Assembly (NCBI RefSeq): GCF_004310685.1
Contig: NZ_SISG01000001.1
Coordinates: forward strand, 2,170,001 to 2,234,000
DNA length: 64,000 bases
Direction of reading: 5' to 3'
Origin: Glaciihabitans arcticus
Lineage (GTDB): Bacteria > Actinomycetota > Actinomycetes > Actinomycetales > Microbacteriaceae
Program-made: the position numbers and the translations under genes
Part shown: piece after piece, positions 55,270 to 64,000 of the stretch
How the letters are laid out: each line of letters opens with the position of its first letter
How positions within the stretch are numbered: the first letter of the stretch is position 1
Notes under the pieces: generated by a model
Seen by the model: only the letters and a program-made list of their open reading frames with translations
What the model was told of the DNA's origin: nothing
Databases searched by the model: none

Positions 55270-56125
55270 GACCGCCCCTTCGCGGGAGCTCGATCGTGGT
55301 GTCCTCGAGCATGTCGTCGATCTCGGCGGGTCGGGCTTCGGCGGCGATCGTCGCCTCCTCGATATCGACGCTGATGCCGCCGGCGATCGCATCGATCACG
55401 AGAACCGTCACGTTGTCGCGACCACCGTGGGCGAGCGCGTCGGCCACGAGGGCATCGGCGGCGGCCTGCGGGTCGAGGTTTGCCACGAGGTGTGCGGCGA
55501 TGCCCTCGTCGGTGACCTCACCGCTGAGCCCGTCGGAGCACAGCACGAGCCTGTCGCCGGTGACGATCGGGTAGAGCCAGAAGTCGGCGTCGCTGTGGTC
55601 GGCACCGACGGCCTTCGTGATGACGTTGCGTCCCGCGTAGGTCGCGAGGTCCTCGCGGGCGAGGGTGCCGTCGTCGATCATCTCCTGCGCGATGGAGTGG
55701 TCGACGGTGAGCTGCACGAAGTCGCCCGAGCGCAGCAGGTAGACGCGCGAGTCGCCGATGTTGAAGACAAGCCAGTGCGGACGGCCGCCCTGGTCGGAGA
55801 TCACCACACCGGTGAGGGTGCTGCCCGCACCGCGCGAGGTGCCCTCGGCGATGACCCGCACCGCGGCGTGCGCACGGTCGAGCGAATCGGCGAGCTCGTT
55901 GGGGGTGACCGCGTCCTTGCCGACGAGACCCGAAAGCTCGAGCACAACGGCCTGGCTGGCCTTGTCCCCCGCTTCGTGGCCGCCCATTCCGTCGGCGACG
56001 ATGTAGACGGGATGCTGCGCGAGCAGCGAATCCTCGTTGACCTTGCGGCGCAGGCCGACATCCGTGCCGGAACCCACGGCGAGGTGAAGCGCCACAGGTG
56101 CTGTCGCGGAGTCGGTCGATGACAT
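55256..56125 (-). CDS. PP2C-type Ser/Thr protein phosphatase
   Basis: A 289-residue PPM phosphatase with all metal-binding motifs: RKVNEDSLL, IVADGMGGHEAGD, GSTLTGVVI, LVLCSDGLSGEVTDE and GGRDNVTVLVI. It is expected to remove phosphate from Thr residues put on by Hanks-type kinases. The C-terminal tail IDDMLEDTTIELPRRGGRG carries a D-T-T-I motif like those of its neighbours. The ATG at 56125 lies 2 bases after the FHA-membrane gene. Confidence 0.94.
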   Translation of the reverse strand: MSSTDSATAPVALHLAVGSGTDVGLRRKVNEDSLLAQHPVYIVADGMGGHEAGDKASQAVVLELSGLVGKDAVTPNELADSLDRAHAAVRVIAEGTSRGAGSTLTGVVISDQGGRPHWLVFNIGDSRVYLLRSGDFVQLTVDHSIAQEMIDDGTLAREDLATYAGRNVITKAVGADHSDADFWLYPIVTGDRLVLCSDGLSGEVTDEGIAAHLVANLDPQAAADALVADALAHGGRDNVTVLVIDAIAGGISVDIEEATIAAEARPAEIDDMLEDTTIELPRRGGRGVV

Positions 56126-56127
56126 GG

Positions 56128-57543
56128 TCAGGCCTCCGGCTGCATTCTGAAGGTCTGTTCCCCCAGTTTGAAGGTGTCGCTGAGCGGCGTCGAGACGCTC
56201 GGCTGCAGCTCGAGTTCCTCGCCCGCCGAGTCGAGCAGGTACACGCCGTTCGTCGACGCCAGGTCGATGATCGACCACACGCCGTCGGCGAGCGTGATCA
56301 GGGCATGGGTTTTCGAGACGGTTTTGGATGGGTCCGGCACGGGAACGAGCTGCGCGTCGGCGGCCGAGCCGCGGGCCGCCGGGTTGCGGCCGATGAGAGC
56401 ACTCGTGCCCTCGATGCGGATGGGGGTGCCACCGACCGGGGTGAGCAGCCAGCCCTGCACGCGTCGACCCGCGATGACCGTGTCGTCGAAGTCGGGCAGG
56501 TCCGCGGCATCGACTACGGGCGCGGGAGCAGTGACGGGGGCCGGTGAGGCGACTGCGACCGGCGCCGCGGGAGCCTGCACCACGGCGGGCGGGGCGACCG
56601 GCTCGGGAGGCGCTACCGGTTCGGGTTCCGGTACGGGCTCGAGCGGAGCAACCGGCTCGGGCTCAGGGACCGGCTCTACGACCGGCGCGGGAGCGGGCGG
56701 CGCGGGTGCCGGGGGCGGCGGCGAGACGGTCATGCCGGGTATCGACGACACGGGCGGAGCCCACGGGTCGGCGGCCGGCGCGACGGGAGGAACGACGGGA
56801 GTAGGCGTGGGCGGCTCGACCAGGGCGGGCGGCATGACGATCTCGACCTGGGCGGGCGGAGGTGCGATGACAGCGGGCGGGGGCGGCGGGGCGCTCACCA
56901 CGGGAGGCGGCGGCGGGGGTGAGTACTTCGGTGCCGCAGGGGGCGGGGGCGGCGGGGCGGGAGCCGCGTAGGCGGGAGCGGGCGGCGGAGGCGGGGCCGG
57001 GAGGCTTCCGGGAATGGAGGACTGCGGCGGTGCGGGCGGACCAGGCGGCGGGGGCGATGAGGAAACGGGGTTCGCGGTGTACGGGTCGACCGGCCCGGGG
57101 AGAGCGGGGGGCATCCCGCCCGTCATGCCGGAACGATACGGAAGCGGCTGCGCGGCTCCCCCGGCGGGAGTCGCGGAACCGAAACCGAGGATCGTCGCCC
57201 AGACCGGCAAGGCCACGATGGCGAGGATCGTGAAACCGATGCCCTTGCCGAAACGCTCGTTGATCTTGTGGATCGACAGGAAGAGGAAGATCGCGGCCAC
57301 GATGTTCACGATCGGCAGCAGGGTGGCGAACGCCCAGAGCGCGTTGTAGCCGCCCAGCTCGAGGATCACCATCGAGTTGACGAAGGGAACCCACGCCTTC
57401 CAGGCCGGCTTGCCGAGCTTCACGAAGACCTTGGACAGCGAGAGGGACAGCCACACGTAGAACGCCGCCGAGATGACCACGCTCACGAGCATGGAGACGA
57501 TCGCGGCACCGACTGCCGCCGAATCCGAGTATGTGGGGTCCAT
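56128..57543 (-). CDS. Membrane FHA protein: N-terminal four-TM domain, Pro-rich linker, C-terminal FHA
   Basis: A 471-residue protein. Residues 1-130 have four hydrophobic helices of the DUF5684-like type (KAWVPFVNSMVILELGGYNALWAF). Residues 145-345 are a Pro/Ala linker with PPPPP and PEPVAPxE runs. The C-terminal FHA domain (about 365-470) retains IGRNP, VSKTH and STNGVY. The motif DFDDTVIAGRR lies just before it, as in GarA/FhaA proteins whose FHA binds their own phosphothreonine. It stops 2 bases before the phosphatase start. Confidence 0.9.
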   Translation of the reverse strand: MDPTYSDSAAVGAAIVSMLVSVVISAAFYVWLSLSLSKVFVKLGKPAWKAWVPFVNSMVILELGGYNALWAFATLLPIVNIVAAIFLFLSIHKINERFGKGIGFTILAIVALPVWATILGFGSATPAGGAAQPLPYRSGMTGGMPPALPGPVDPYTANPVSSSPPPPGPPAPPQSSIPGSLPAPPPPPAPAYAAPAPPPPPPAAPKYSPPPPPPVVSAPPPPPAVIAPPPAQVEIVMPPALVEPPTPTPVVPPVAPAADPWAPPVSSIPGMTVSPPPPAPAPPAPAPVVEPVPEPEPVAPLEPVPEPEPVAPPEPVAPPAVVQAPAAPVAVASPAPVTAPAPVVDAADLPDFDDTVIAGRRVQGWLLTPVGGTPIRIEGTSALIGRNPAARGSAADAQLVPVPDPSKTVSKTHALITLADGVWSIIDLASTNGVYLLDSAGEELELQPSVSTPLSDTFKLGEQTFRMQPEA

Positions 57544-57554
57544 GTGGCCTTACC

Positions 57555-60077
57555 TTATCGTTTTGTGGTCGGTAGTTGAGAGCGCAGGTAGTTGGTGAAC
57601 GACCGCAGCGAGAGCGCCGCCCTGAGTCGTTGCCAACGGGTCAGCCCGGCCGAGAAGGCGAGGCGCTCGGCCTCGACGATCTCCCAGAAGGTGTCGCCGT
57701 CGGCGTCCACCGGCTCGGTCGCGTCGAAGACCGCGCGGTCGGCGAAGCGCGCGAGCTGCACGCCGCGTGGGCTGCCGTAGGAGCGGGCGAGTTCGGTGCG
57801 GGTCTGCGTGGTCGGCGCGGGAAGGCCGTGGTCGAGGGCGGCATCCACGTACTCGTCCCACCCTCCGACGATGCGCTTCTCGGGCACCGTCTCCTTCATG
57901 CGGTCGCGGCGGCGGGTGGCCTTCGCCACGAGGATCGTCACGAACGGAGACAGCAGCACGAGGAGCGCCAGCAGCGAAAGCCCGACAATGCGCAGCACCG
58001 CTGCGAGCCAGGCGAGGTCGATGCCGTTGTCGTCGTCGCTGTTGTCCTGCTGGTCGCCGCCGCTCGGGCTCGCGTCGGGCGGAAGCTGCTCGGTGGCCGA
58101 GTCCTGGATGACCTCGGTCGAGTTCTCGGGGTCGCGCAGGTTCTCGTTGACCGGGTCGAGCGGGTCGCTGTGCTGCGGCGTGACATCCACGGTCGCCCAC
58201 TCGCCGCTCGCGCCCTGCACCTCGAGCCACGCGGTCAGGTTCTTGCCCTCGCACACGCCGGCCTCGCAGGCGGGCAGCGGTTCGCCGGTCTGCCCGACGT
58301 CGTCGAGGGCGAAGCCGAGCACCACCCGCGCCGGGAAGCCGAGGTGCTGCGCGACGAGTGCGGCGGCCACGGCGAACTGCTCGTCGTCACCGACCGCGGA
58401 AACGAGCTGGGTGTCCGCGGTGTCGTTGGTGGAGTTCTGCTTCTCGAGCAGCGACGTGAACAGCTCGTCGATGCGACCGACGGAGTGGCCCGCGAAGCTC
58501 GGCTTGAACGAGTAGTCGCCGAGGTCGTCGGCCCAGGTCGGCGCGAGCGGTTCGGCCTCCTCGGCCTCGCCCTCGGGCACCGGCTCGCCGACGGAGAGAC
58601 CGTGGCTCAGGTAGCCACGGGCGCGCAGGCGCTCGATCAGCTCCTGCAGGCCGGAGCCGCTCGACGACAGCTCCTGTGCGCGCACCCAGTTGACGAGGCT
58701 CTTCGGAATCAGCGCCTCGTCGACGAGACCCTCGCGCGAGTCGGGGGCGACGAGGTCACCCAGGCTGGCTGTGCCAGCGCCCACGACCGCGTCGATCACA
58801 TAGCTGTCGCCCTTTGCGAGCACACCCAGATTGACGGCGGATGACGTGGCCTCGTTGTAGAAGAAGTCCTCGGTGAGAGCGGTGGATCCTGCGCCCTCGA
58901 AGCTCGCGCTCACGAGTGACCCGACGGTGGGCATCCAGATACCCGAATAGTCGCCGACGGTGACGGCGACCTTCTCTTCGCTTCCGCCGCCAGCATCCGG
59001 GCTCAGTCGATACGGGATGCGGATGAACGCCGTCTTCTCGTTCGTGTCGTCGGCGTTCGGGTCGGTGACGCGGAACACCTCGCCGTCGTAGTAGCTGAGC
59101 ACGGCGAGCCGCAGTCGCGTTCCGGCCGGCTGCTCCCCCTCGACGGTGAACAACTCGGAGTCGTAGCTCTGCTCGTCGAAGTAGCTGCGGTACTGCGACA
59201 ACGGGCTCGTGTAGTCGCGCAGGCGCACCTCGGGCTCGATCGTGGTGCGCAGCACCTCGCGCTCGTTGGTCGCGGCGACGACCGGCAGCAGCGCAGCGGA
59301 AGCACCGAGAGAGACGAGCAGGATGACGACCGCAAGGCTCACGCGACGCACGAGCGCACCCAGACCGGAGCGGCCCTGGCGCACACCGCCCTCGCTCTGC
59401 GCGAGGCGGACGGCAACGCGTCGCGCGTAGCTCACCCGCCAGACCAGGAAGCCGAGGGCGAGCAGGAAGCTCGCGAGACCGAGCGCGAGTTCGCGCGGGT
59501 CGAGCAGCGGAAGGCCGGCGATTGTGGAGGATCCGCTGGGAACGGCCGAGCCGAAGATGAGGCCGAACAGCTGCACCGCGAAGGCGACCGGAAGGGCGAT
59601 CCAGTAGGTCTTCTTCGCGCGCCAGGCGATCGAGAGCGCGCCGACCGTACCGAATAGGAAGACCAGGAGCGCGGGAACGAGCAGTCCCTGGTAGGTGCCG
59701 ACCGGGATGGTGACGGTGACGAGCTGCTTCCAGCCGAAGACCGAGGCGGTGAGTAGCGTGAGGAATCCGCCGACCAGTTCGCCGAGGCTCGCGAGGGCGT
59801 CGGGCACCGCGAGCGGCACACCGATCACGAGGTAGGCACCGAGGGTCAGCAGCACAACGGTGAGCCAGGACCAGGAGCGGATGAACGCGGTGAAGGCGAC
59901 CGCCGCGGCAAGCACAACGCTCACCGCGACCAGGATCACAAACGCGGGGGTCTCGTAGATCGGCCACGCGGCGACGGCGCCGAGCACGATCATCCCGATC
60001 AGGAACGCCGCATTGATTGCGAGGAAACGGCCCTCGCTGCGCACGTTCGTCGCCGCACGGCGCCTGCGTTCGCTCAT
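57555..60077 (-). CDS. DUF3488/transglutaminase-like membrane protein lacking catalytic Cys and His
   Basis: An 840-residue membrane protein. About eight N-terminal helices (to about residue 260, TgpA/DUF3488 type) precede an external transglutaminase-like domain, then a helix at 700-725 and a cytoplasmic tail. Residues 563-569 read GDDEQFA where active enzymes have G-x-C-E-Q-F-A: Asp565 replaces the nucleophilic Cys. Thr615 in TAWLEV replaces the His of HAW-x-EV, while Asp631 in TVDVTP remains. I therefore expect a non-catalytic binding domain. It overlaps the DUF58 gene by four bases. Confidence 0.9.
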   Translation of the reverse strand: MSERRRRAATNVRSEGRFLAINAAFLIGMIVLGAVAAWPIYETPAFVILVAVSVVLAAAVAFTAFIRSWSWLTVVLLTLGAYLVIGVPLAVPDALASLGELVGGFLTLLTASVFGWKQLVTVTIPVGTYQGLLVPALLVFLFGTVGALSIAWRAKKTYWIALPVAFAVQLFGLIFGSAVPSGSSTIAGLPLLDPRELALGLASFLLALGFLVWRVSYARRVAVRLAQSEGGVRQGRSGLGALVRRVSLAVVILLVSLGASAALLPVVAATNEREVLRTTIEPEVRLRDYTSPLSQYRSYFDEQSYDSELFTVEGEQPAGTRLRLAVLSYYDGEVFRVTDPNADDTNEKTAFIRIPYRLSPDAGGGSEEKVAVTVGDYSGIWMPTVGSLVSASFEGAGSTALTEDFFYNEATSSAVNLGVLAKGDSYVIDAVVGAGTASLGDLVAPDSREGLVDEALIPKSLVNWVRAQELSSSGSGLQELIERLRARGYLSHGLSVGEPVPEGEAEEAEPLAPTWADDLGDYSFKPSFAGHSVGRIDELFTSLLEKQNSTNDTADTQLVSAVGDDEQFAVAAALVAQHLGFPARVVLGFALDDVGQTGEPLPACEAGVCEGKNLTAWLEVQGASGEWATVDVTPQHSDPLDPVNENLRDPENSTEVIQDSATEQLPPDASPSGGDQQDNSDDDNGIDLAWLAAVLRIVGLSLLALLVLLSPFVTILVAKATRRRDRMKETVPEKRIVGGWDEYVDAALDHGLPAPTTQTRTELARSYGSPRGVQLARFADRAVFDATEPVDADGDTFWEIVEAERLAFSAGLTRWQRLRAALSLRSFTNYLRSQLPTTKR

Positions 60078-61429
60078 CGCGCCGACCTCGCCATCAGCTG
60101 CTTGAGGTCGTCGAGCAGAGCGATCGTGATGACCTTCAGCCCGCTCAGGTTGCGCATCGAGGATTCGGCCGACTGGTCGCAGACCACGGCGACGACGGCG
60201 ACGTTCGTGGGGAACTTCGCGGCGATGGACTGCAGGCGACGCGGGGTGACGAGCGAGCCGCAGAGCACGAAGGCGATCGACATGTCGTGCACGACCTGGC
60301 TCGCGAGCGAGCAGACCTGCTCGATCGGCATGACTGCCGCACCGGACTCGACGGTGCTCAGGTCGTCGAGCAGGCCGCGTGTGCTGAGGATGTTGAGGCT
60401 GCGCACCGACTGCACCGACTCGCGGATGAACTCGGGAATCTCCTCGCTCGCGACGACGGCGATGTCGCGAGCGTCACGGATGGCGCGCACACCGAGCGAA
60501 CCGGCGACGCTCACGGCGAGCTCGAACTCGTCGTCGTTCGCAAACTCGGACTCGTCGAGGCTCAGCACGAGGGCGAGGCGCGTGCGGCGCGTCTCCTCGA
60601 ACTGGCGCACCATGAGCTTGTTCATCTTCGCGGTGGACTTCCAGTGGATGTGCCGGCGCGCGTCACCCTGCGCGTACTCGCGGATCGCGTGGAACGAGAT
60701 GTCGGAGTCGACGACCTGGTTCGAGGCCATGCCCTCGAGGTCCTTGATGAACCCCGCGTTCGTGCTCGGGATCGATGCCGTCTGCGGGTGCACGAAGATG
60801 TCGTGCAGGTCGACCCAGGCGACCTCGCGCTTGAGGATGCCCAGCGGATCGGTGCGCACCGAGGTGACCGGGCCGACGCGGATCACGCCGCGGCGCGGGG
60901 TCGCGATGACAAGCGGTTCCTCGTGGGTGTGGCCGGAGCGCAACAACGGCACGTGCACGTCGGCGAGTCCCTTGCCGGTCGGGATGTCGATGCGCCCGGG
61001 AAGCGCGATGCGCTTGGACACGTTGGTGATCTTCACCCCGCCGTTGACCTCTCCACCGGCGACGACGCGCTCGGTCGTGAGGTCGAGGTCGACTTCGTAG
61101 GAGTGGCCGCCGAACAGGAACGGCACGGCGGCGACCAGCAGCAGCACCGCGACGAAGCCGGCGACGGTGACCTCGGTCCAGCCGAAGATGAGGCCGAGCG
61201 GCAGGGCGACCAGGGCGGCGAGCACGAGCCAGCCGGCGGGCGTCACGGTGTTGCCGACCCAGCGCATGGCACTCACAAAACGGGGCGCGAACCAGCGCCA
61301 GGCGCGGAGTCCCCATACGACGACCGACACGAACCGGCCCCCGCCACGCTTGGTGACGTAACGGGTATGCGTGGCGGTGCCGGTGGAGGCGACCGTCCGG
61401 GAGATGCGGGACTGGGTGTCGAACGTCAC
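60074..61429 (-). CDS. DUF58-family protein
   Basis: A 451-residue protein with two membrane helices near the N-terminus (VTPAGWLVLAALVALPLGLIF and VTVAGFVAVLLLVAAVPFLF) and the DUF58 core REYAQGDARRHIHWKSTAKMNKLMVRQFEETR, followed by a von-Willebrand-like fold. Such proteins are partners of MoxR ATPases, which may chaperone or remodel them. It overlaps both neighbours by four bases. Confidence 0.93.
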   Translation of the reverse strand: MTFDTQSRISRTVASTGTATHTRYVTKRGGGRFVSVVVWGLRAWRWFAPRFVSAMRWVGNTVTPAGWLVLAALVALPLGLIFGWTEVTVAGFVAVLLLVAAVPFLFGGHSYEVDLDLTTERVVAGGEVNGGVKITNVSKRIALPGRIDIPTGKGLADVHVPLLRSGHTHEEPLVIATPRRGVIRVGPVTSVRTDPLGILKREVAWVDLHDIFVHPQTASIPSTNAGFIKDLEGMASNQVVDSDISFHAIREYAQGDARRHIHWKSTAKMNKLMVRQFEETRRTRLALVLSLDESEFANDDEFELAVSVAGSLGVRAIRDARDIAVVASEEIPEFIRESVQSVRSLNILSTRGLLDDLSTVESGAAVMPIEQVCSLASQVVHDMSIAFVLCGSLVTPRRLQSIAAKFPTNVAVVAVVCDQSAESSMRNLSGLKVITIALLDDLKQLMARSAR

Positions 61430-62391
61430 ACGAGATCGTTTCGGGCCGGCGGCACGATGTCGAGCACGATCTGCGCGACAACGGCGTTCGCCGTCACGCC
61501 GTCGAACTCGGCCTCGGCATCGAGAACGAGACGGTGCGAGAGAACGGGCTCGGCGAGCAGCTTCACGTCATCCGGAGTCACGTAGGTGCGACCGTGCGCA
61601 ACGGCCCAGGTCTTCGCGGCCTTGGTGAGGGCGCGGGCGCCACGCACACTCGCTCCCATGCGCACCTGTGTGGCGGTGCGGGTCGCCTCGACGATGCTCG
61701 AGATGTAGTCGAACAGCAGCGGGTTGACGTAGGCCTGGCGGGCGAGGTCGGACATGCCGAGCAGCACCTGCGGGGTGACGACCGGAGCGAGGTCCTGCTT
61801 GACGTCTGCGGTGGCCTCGAGGATGCGCACGGTGGCCGCGCGGTCCGGGTAGCCGAGCGAGGTCTTGATCATAAAGCGGTCGAGCTGAGCTTCGGGCAGT
61901 CGGTAGGTTCCGGCCTGCTCGATCGGGTTCTGGGTGGCGATCACGAGGAACGGCAGGCCGACGGGGCGCGAGTTGCCGTCGACGGTGACCCGGCCCTCCT
62001 CCATGACCTCGAGCAGGGCGGACTGCGTCTTGGCGCTCGCACGGTTGATCTCGTCGGCGAGCACGACGTTGGCGAAGATCGGTCCGTTGTGGAATTCGAA
62101 CTCGCCCTTCTTCTGGTCGTAGACGGTGATGCCCGTGACATCGCCCGGCAGCAGGTCGGGAGTGAACTGGATGCGTGAGCTCGTGCCATCCACCGTCTGC
62201 GACACGGCGCGAGCGAGCGAGGTCTTGCCGGTGCCTGGGAAGTCCTCGAGCAGGATGTGGCCCTCGCTGATCATCGCGGAGAGCACCAGCTCGATCACGT
62301 GGTTCTTGCCGAGCACGGCCTGCTCGACGTTGTCGACCATCTTCGTGAAGGTCTCGGCGAACCACACGGACTGTTCTGGGGTGATCGGCAT
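61426..62391 (-). CDS. moxR: MoxR-family AAA+ ATPase
   Basis: A 321-residue AAA+ ATPase with Walker A FPGTGKTSLARA, Walker B VVLADEINRASAKTQSALLEVMEE, sensor 1 IATQNPIEQ and sensor 2 near the conserved GASVRGARAL. MoxR proteins act as chaperones for partners with DUF58/vWA domains. It starts 33 bases after the surface protein stop. Confidence 0.95.
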   Translation of the reverse strand: MPITPEQSVWFAETFTKMVDNVEQAVLGKNHVIELVLSAMISEGHILLEDFPGTGKTSLARAVSQTVDGTSSRIQFTPDLLPGDVTGITVYDQKKGEFEFHNGPIFANVVLADEINRASAKTQSALLEVMEEGRVTVDGNSRPVGLPFLVIATQNPIEQAGTYRLPEAQLDRFMIKTSLGYPDRAATVRILEATADVKQDLAPVVTPQVLLGMSDLARQAYVNPLLFDYISSIVEATRTATQVRMGASVRGARALTKAAKTWAVAHGRTYVTPDDVKLLAEPVLSHRLVLDAEAEFDGVTANAVVAQIVLDIVPPARNDLV

Positions 62392-62424
62392 GGAGGTTCG
62401 TGTTCCTTTGGTGTGGGGTAGAGG

Positions 62425-64000
62425 TTAGAAGCTGCAGTCGGTTTCGGAGTTCGCCGTCCACTGGTACGGCTGCAGGCCGGAGTTGGCACCGCCCCAGTTG
62501 ATGGTTCCCGCGACGTTCCGCACCGTGGCCGCCGTGAGCGGGATATCGCGCGGGTTCGCACCCTCGTCGGGCGTGATGAAGTCGCCGTTCGCGCGCTCGT
62601 AGCGCGCCTGGTCGATCGTTGCGGATCCGCCGGCGCCGCCGCCGACGTTCACGCTGAGGCGCGGGCGCACGCAGGTGACGCCCGAGACGTTCACGCTGAT
62701 CTGCCACGAGCGGTTCGCATCGACCGGGTTGACCGTTCCGTGGCCCGAGCAGCGCTCGGAGCCGAAGACGTTGATGCAGTAGGCGGCGCCGATCGCGGGT
62801 GCGCTGCCGGTGATGTCGGCGCCGCTGCCCTCGGAGTAGCCGCGGTACTTGATGTAGAAGCCGTCTTCGCCAGCGGGCGCGTCCTGGATCGAGATGCGGT
62901 AGTTGCCGTCGCCGCTGCCGTCGCGCACCTTGTAGGTGAAGCCGGTCGGGGCGTCGGGCTGGTCGTACGGGAAGCCGCGGCTCACGTCGCCGACAGCGAG
63001 ACCGAAGCCGTTCGAGTAGCAGAAGAAGACGCCGTACTCGCGGTTCTTCGGCACGGTGATGGTCGAGGTCGTCGACTGGTAGCTGTTGGCAGGCGCCGTG
63101 GCGACGAGTTCGCCACCGGTCGTCGTGTTGATCGAGCAGGTGGGCTTCGTGCCGCGGTAGGCGATGAAGATGCTCTGCGGCGGCTTCGCGCTGAACTTGT
63201 CGTTCACGCCCGTGCCCGCGAGGGTGAGCGAATCCTCTGCCGAGTTGACGACGCCCGAGTCGGTGATGTTCGGCAGGCCGGCCACCTGCATGGTCTGCGT
63301 GTTCGTTCCACCCGCGTCGCCCTGTCCTCGGGGGATCTCGAACTGGCTGATCGGCGTGACCGAGACCTGCTGGCCACCGACCGGCAGCGAGACAGTGGTT
63401 TCGGTGAGCGCGCCGGTGCGGGGCAGCACGTTGTCCTTGCCGGTCACCCGGTAGGAGACGACGGTCGGGTCGGATCCGGTGATCGAGATCTTCACCGATC
63501 CGCGGTCCTGGCTCGTCACACCGTTCTGGTAAACGAGCGTGCGCTCCACGGTGCCCAGCACCGGGGTCGCGTAGGACCAGGCGAGAGTGGTGACGGGTGC
63601 GAGCGACTCGCCTGCGGAGTTGACCGCGTACGCACTGTAGGTGAGCTTCTCGCCGTTGGTGAGTCCGGTGATCTGCGTGCAGACTCCCGCGGTCGTGCAG
63701 GTGCCGACCTTCTTCGGTCCGGTCTTGATCACGAAGCCGGTGAGGTCGGGGTAGGCCGACGCCGAGGCGCCGGGGCTGACCTGAAGGCGGATGCTGCCGT
63801 CGTCGAATGCGGCCTGTTCGACCGAGTCGGGCGTCTTCGGGTAGCCGTGCAGATCGAGGATGAACGTGCCGCGACCGTCATCCGTACTCAACTTGCCCTG
63901 CGCGTCTTCGACGACGAACCGCACCTGGCACTTGGCGCCGGTGACGTCGGGCGCATAGGCGGCGCGGATGCGGGAGTTGTCGGCCACGGAGAATGTGACG
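62425..64000 (-). CDS. Large fibronectin/Ig-like surface protein, partial (5' end beyond window)
   Basis: About 524 C-terminal residues are visible; the frame is open to the window edge. An apparent start at 63987 (GTG) is unlikely, because the upstream codons VTFSV continue a beta-strand. The sequence is a chain of beta-sandwich domains with fibronectin type III features (ITGLTNGEKLTYSAYAVNSAG) and ends QPYQWTANSETDCSF, without a wall-anchor signal. Several Cys pairs suggest an exported location. It is first gene seen of the MoxR-DUF58-FHA operon. Confidence 0.82.
   Translation of the reverse strand, partial: VTFSVADNSRIRAAYAPDVTGAKCQVRFVVEDAQGKLSTDDGRGTFILDLHGYPKTPDSVEQAAFDDGSIRLQVSPGASASAYPDLTGFVIKTGPKKVGTCTTAGVCTQITGLTNGEKLTYSAYAVNSAGESLAPVTTLAWSYATPVLGTVERTLVYQNGVTSQDRGSVKISITGSDPTVVSYRVTGKDNVLPRTGALTETTVSLPVGGQQVSVTPISQFEIPRGQGDAGGTNTQTMQVAGLPNITDSGVVNSAEDSLTLAGTGVNDKFSAKPPQSIFIAYRGTKPTCSINTTTGGELVATAPANSYQSTTSTITVPKNREYGVFFCYSNGFGLAVGDVSRGFPYDQPDAPTGFTYKVRDGSGDGNYRISIQDAPAGEDGFYIKYRGYSEGSGADITGSAPAIGAAYCINVFGSERCSGHGTVNPVDANRSWQISVNVSGVTCVRPRLSVNVGGGAGGSATIDQARYERANGDFITPDEGANPRDIPLTAATVRNVAGTINWGGANSGLQPYQWTANSETDCSF

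Noticed and set aside
63985-63987. GTG at 63987 as the true start of the surface protein
   Set aside because: Upstream codons to the window edge are open and continue a plausible beta-strand, with no ribosome binding site visible and no signal peptide after it.

Overview
The window is high-GC DNA from an actinobacterium, most likely the family Microbacteriaceae. Supporting signs are the gene order rplQ-truA-rplM-rpsI-glmM, frequent GTG starts, a DtxR/IdeR-type iron box, the MoxR-DUF58-transglutaminase-FHA-PP2C locus, and a type IV pilus operon without any outer-membrane secretin, as expected of a monoderm. All genes but one lie on the minus strand, so transcription runs from high to low coordinates; the single plus-strand gene is an OafA-type acyltransferase at 4439-6355.

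Layout from low to high coordinate: 1-925, the start of a secreted CHAP-domain hydrolase cut by the window edge. 1008-3360, rplM-rpsI-glmM with a clear promoter inside the end of truA. 3503-7390, truA, the acyltransferase and a double GNAT acetyltransferase. 7446-23510, the complete S10-spc-alpha ribosomal super-operon (rpsJ to rplQ, with secY, adk, map, infA, rpmJ and rpoA). It lacks rpsN and rpsD, and several proteins carry long low-complexity tails, most strikingly a roughly 142-residue histone-H1-like Lys/Ala/Pro extension on L15. 23885-35188, an insert between tuf and rpsJ: an iron or haem ABC importer (permease plus ATPase) behind a DtxR-like box, and two giant paralogous secreted metzincin proteases with 9-10 Ig-like repeats, flanking a DUF1275 membrane protein. 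35362-39745, the str operon (rpsL-rpsG-fusA-tuf) with a strong promoter, a terminator after tuf, and a large palindromic repeat between fusA and rpsG.

40044-53525 holds a four-TM membrane protein and a complete type IV pilus operon in the order pilB-pilT-pilC-pilin-three minor pilin-like genes-pilD-pilM-pilN-pilO. Tight 1-4 base overlaps and a terminator-like hairpin just after the major pilin suggest translational coupling and high pilin expression.

53678-64000 is a tightly packed operon. In transcription order it encodes a large cell-surface protein (partial), the MoxR ATPase, a DUF58 protein, a DUF3488/transglutaminase-like membrane protein, a membrane FHA protein, a PP2C phosphatase, a second FHA protein, and a tail-anchored protein with ten tandem D/E-E-T-V/I-x-V-x-R repeats. 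The transglutaminase-like protein has lost the catalytic Cys and His. A (D/E)-x-T-(V/I) motif recurs in all four downstream proteins, and I propose a membrane-tethered phosphothreonine/FHA docking module as the most novel signal in the window. No tRNA, rRNA, CRISPR array, insertion sequence or phage gene was seen.
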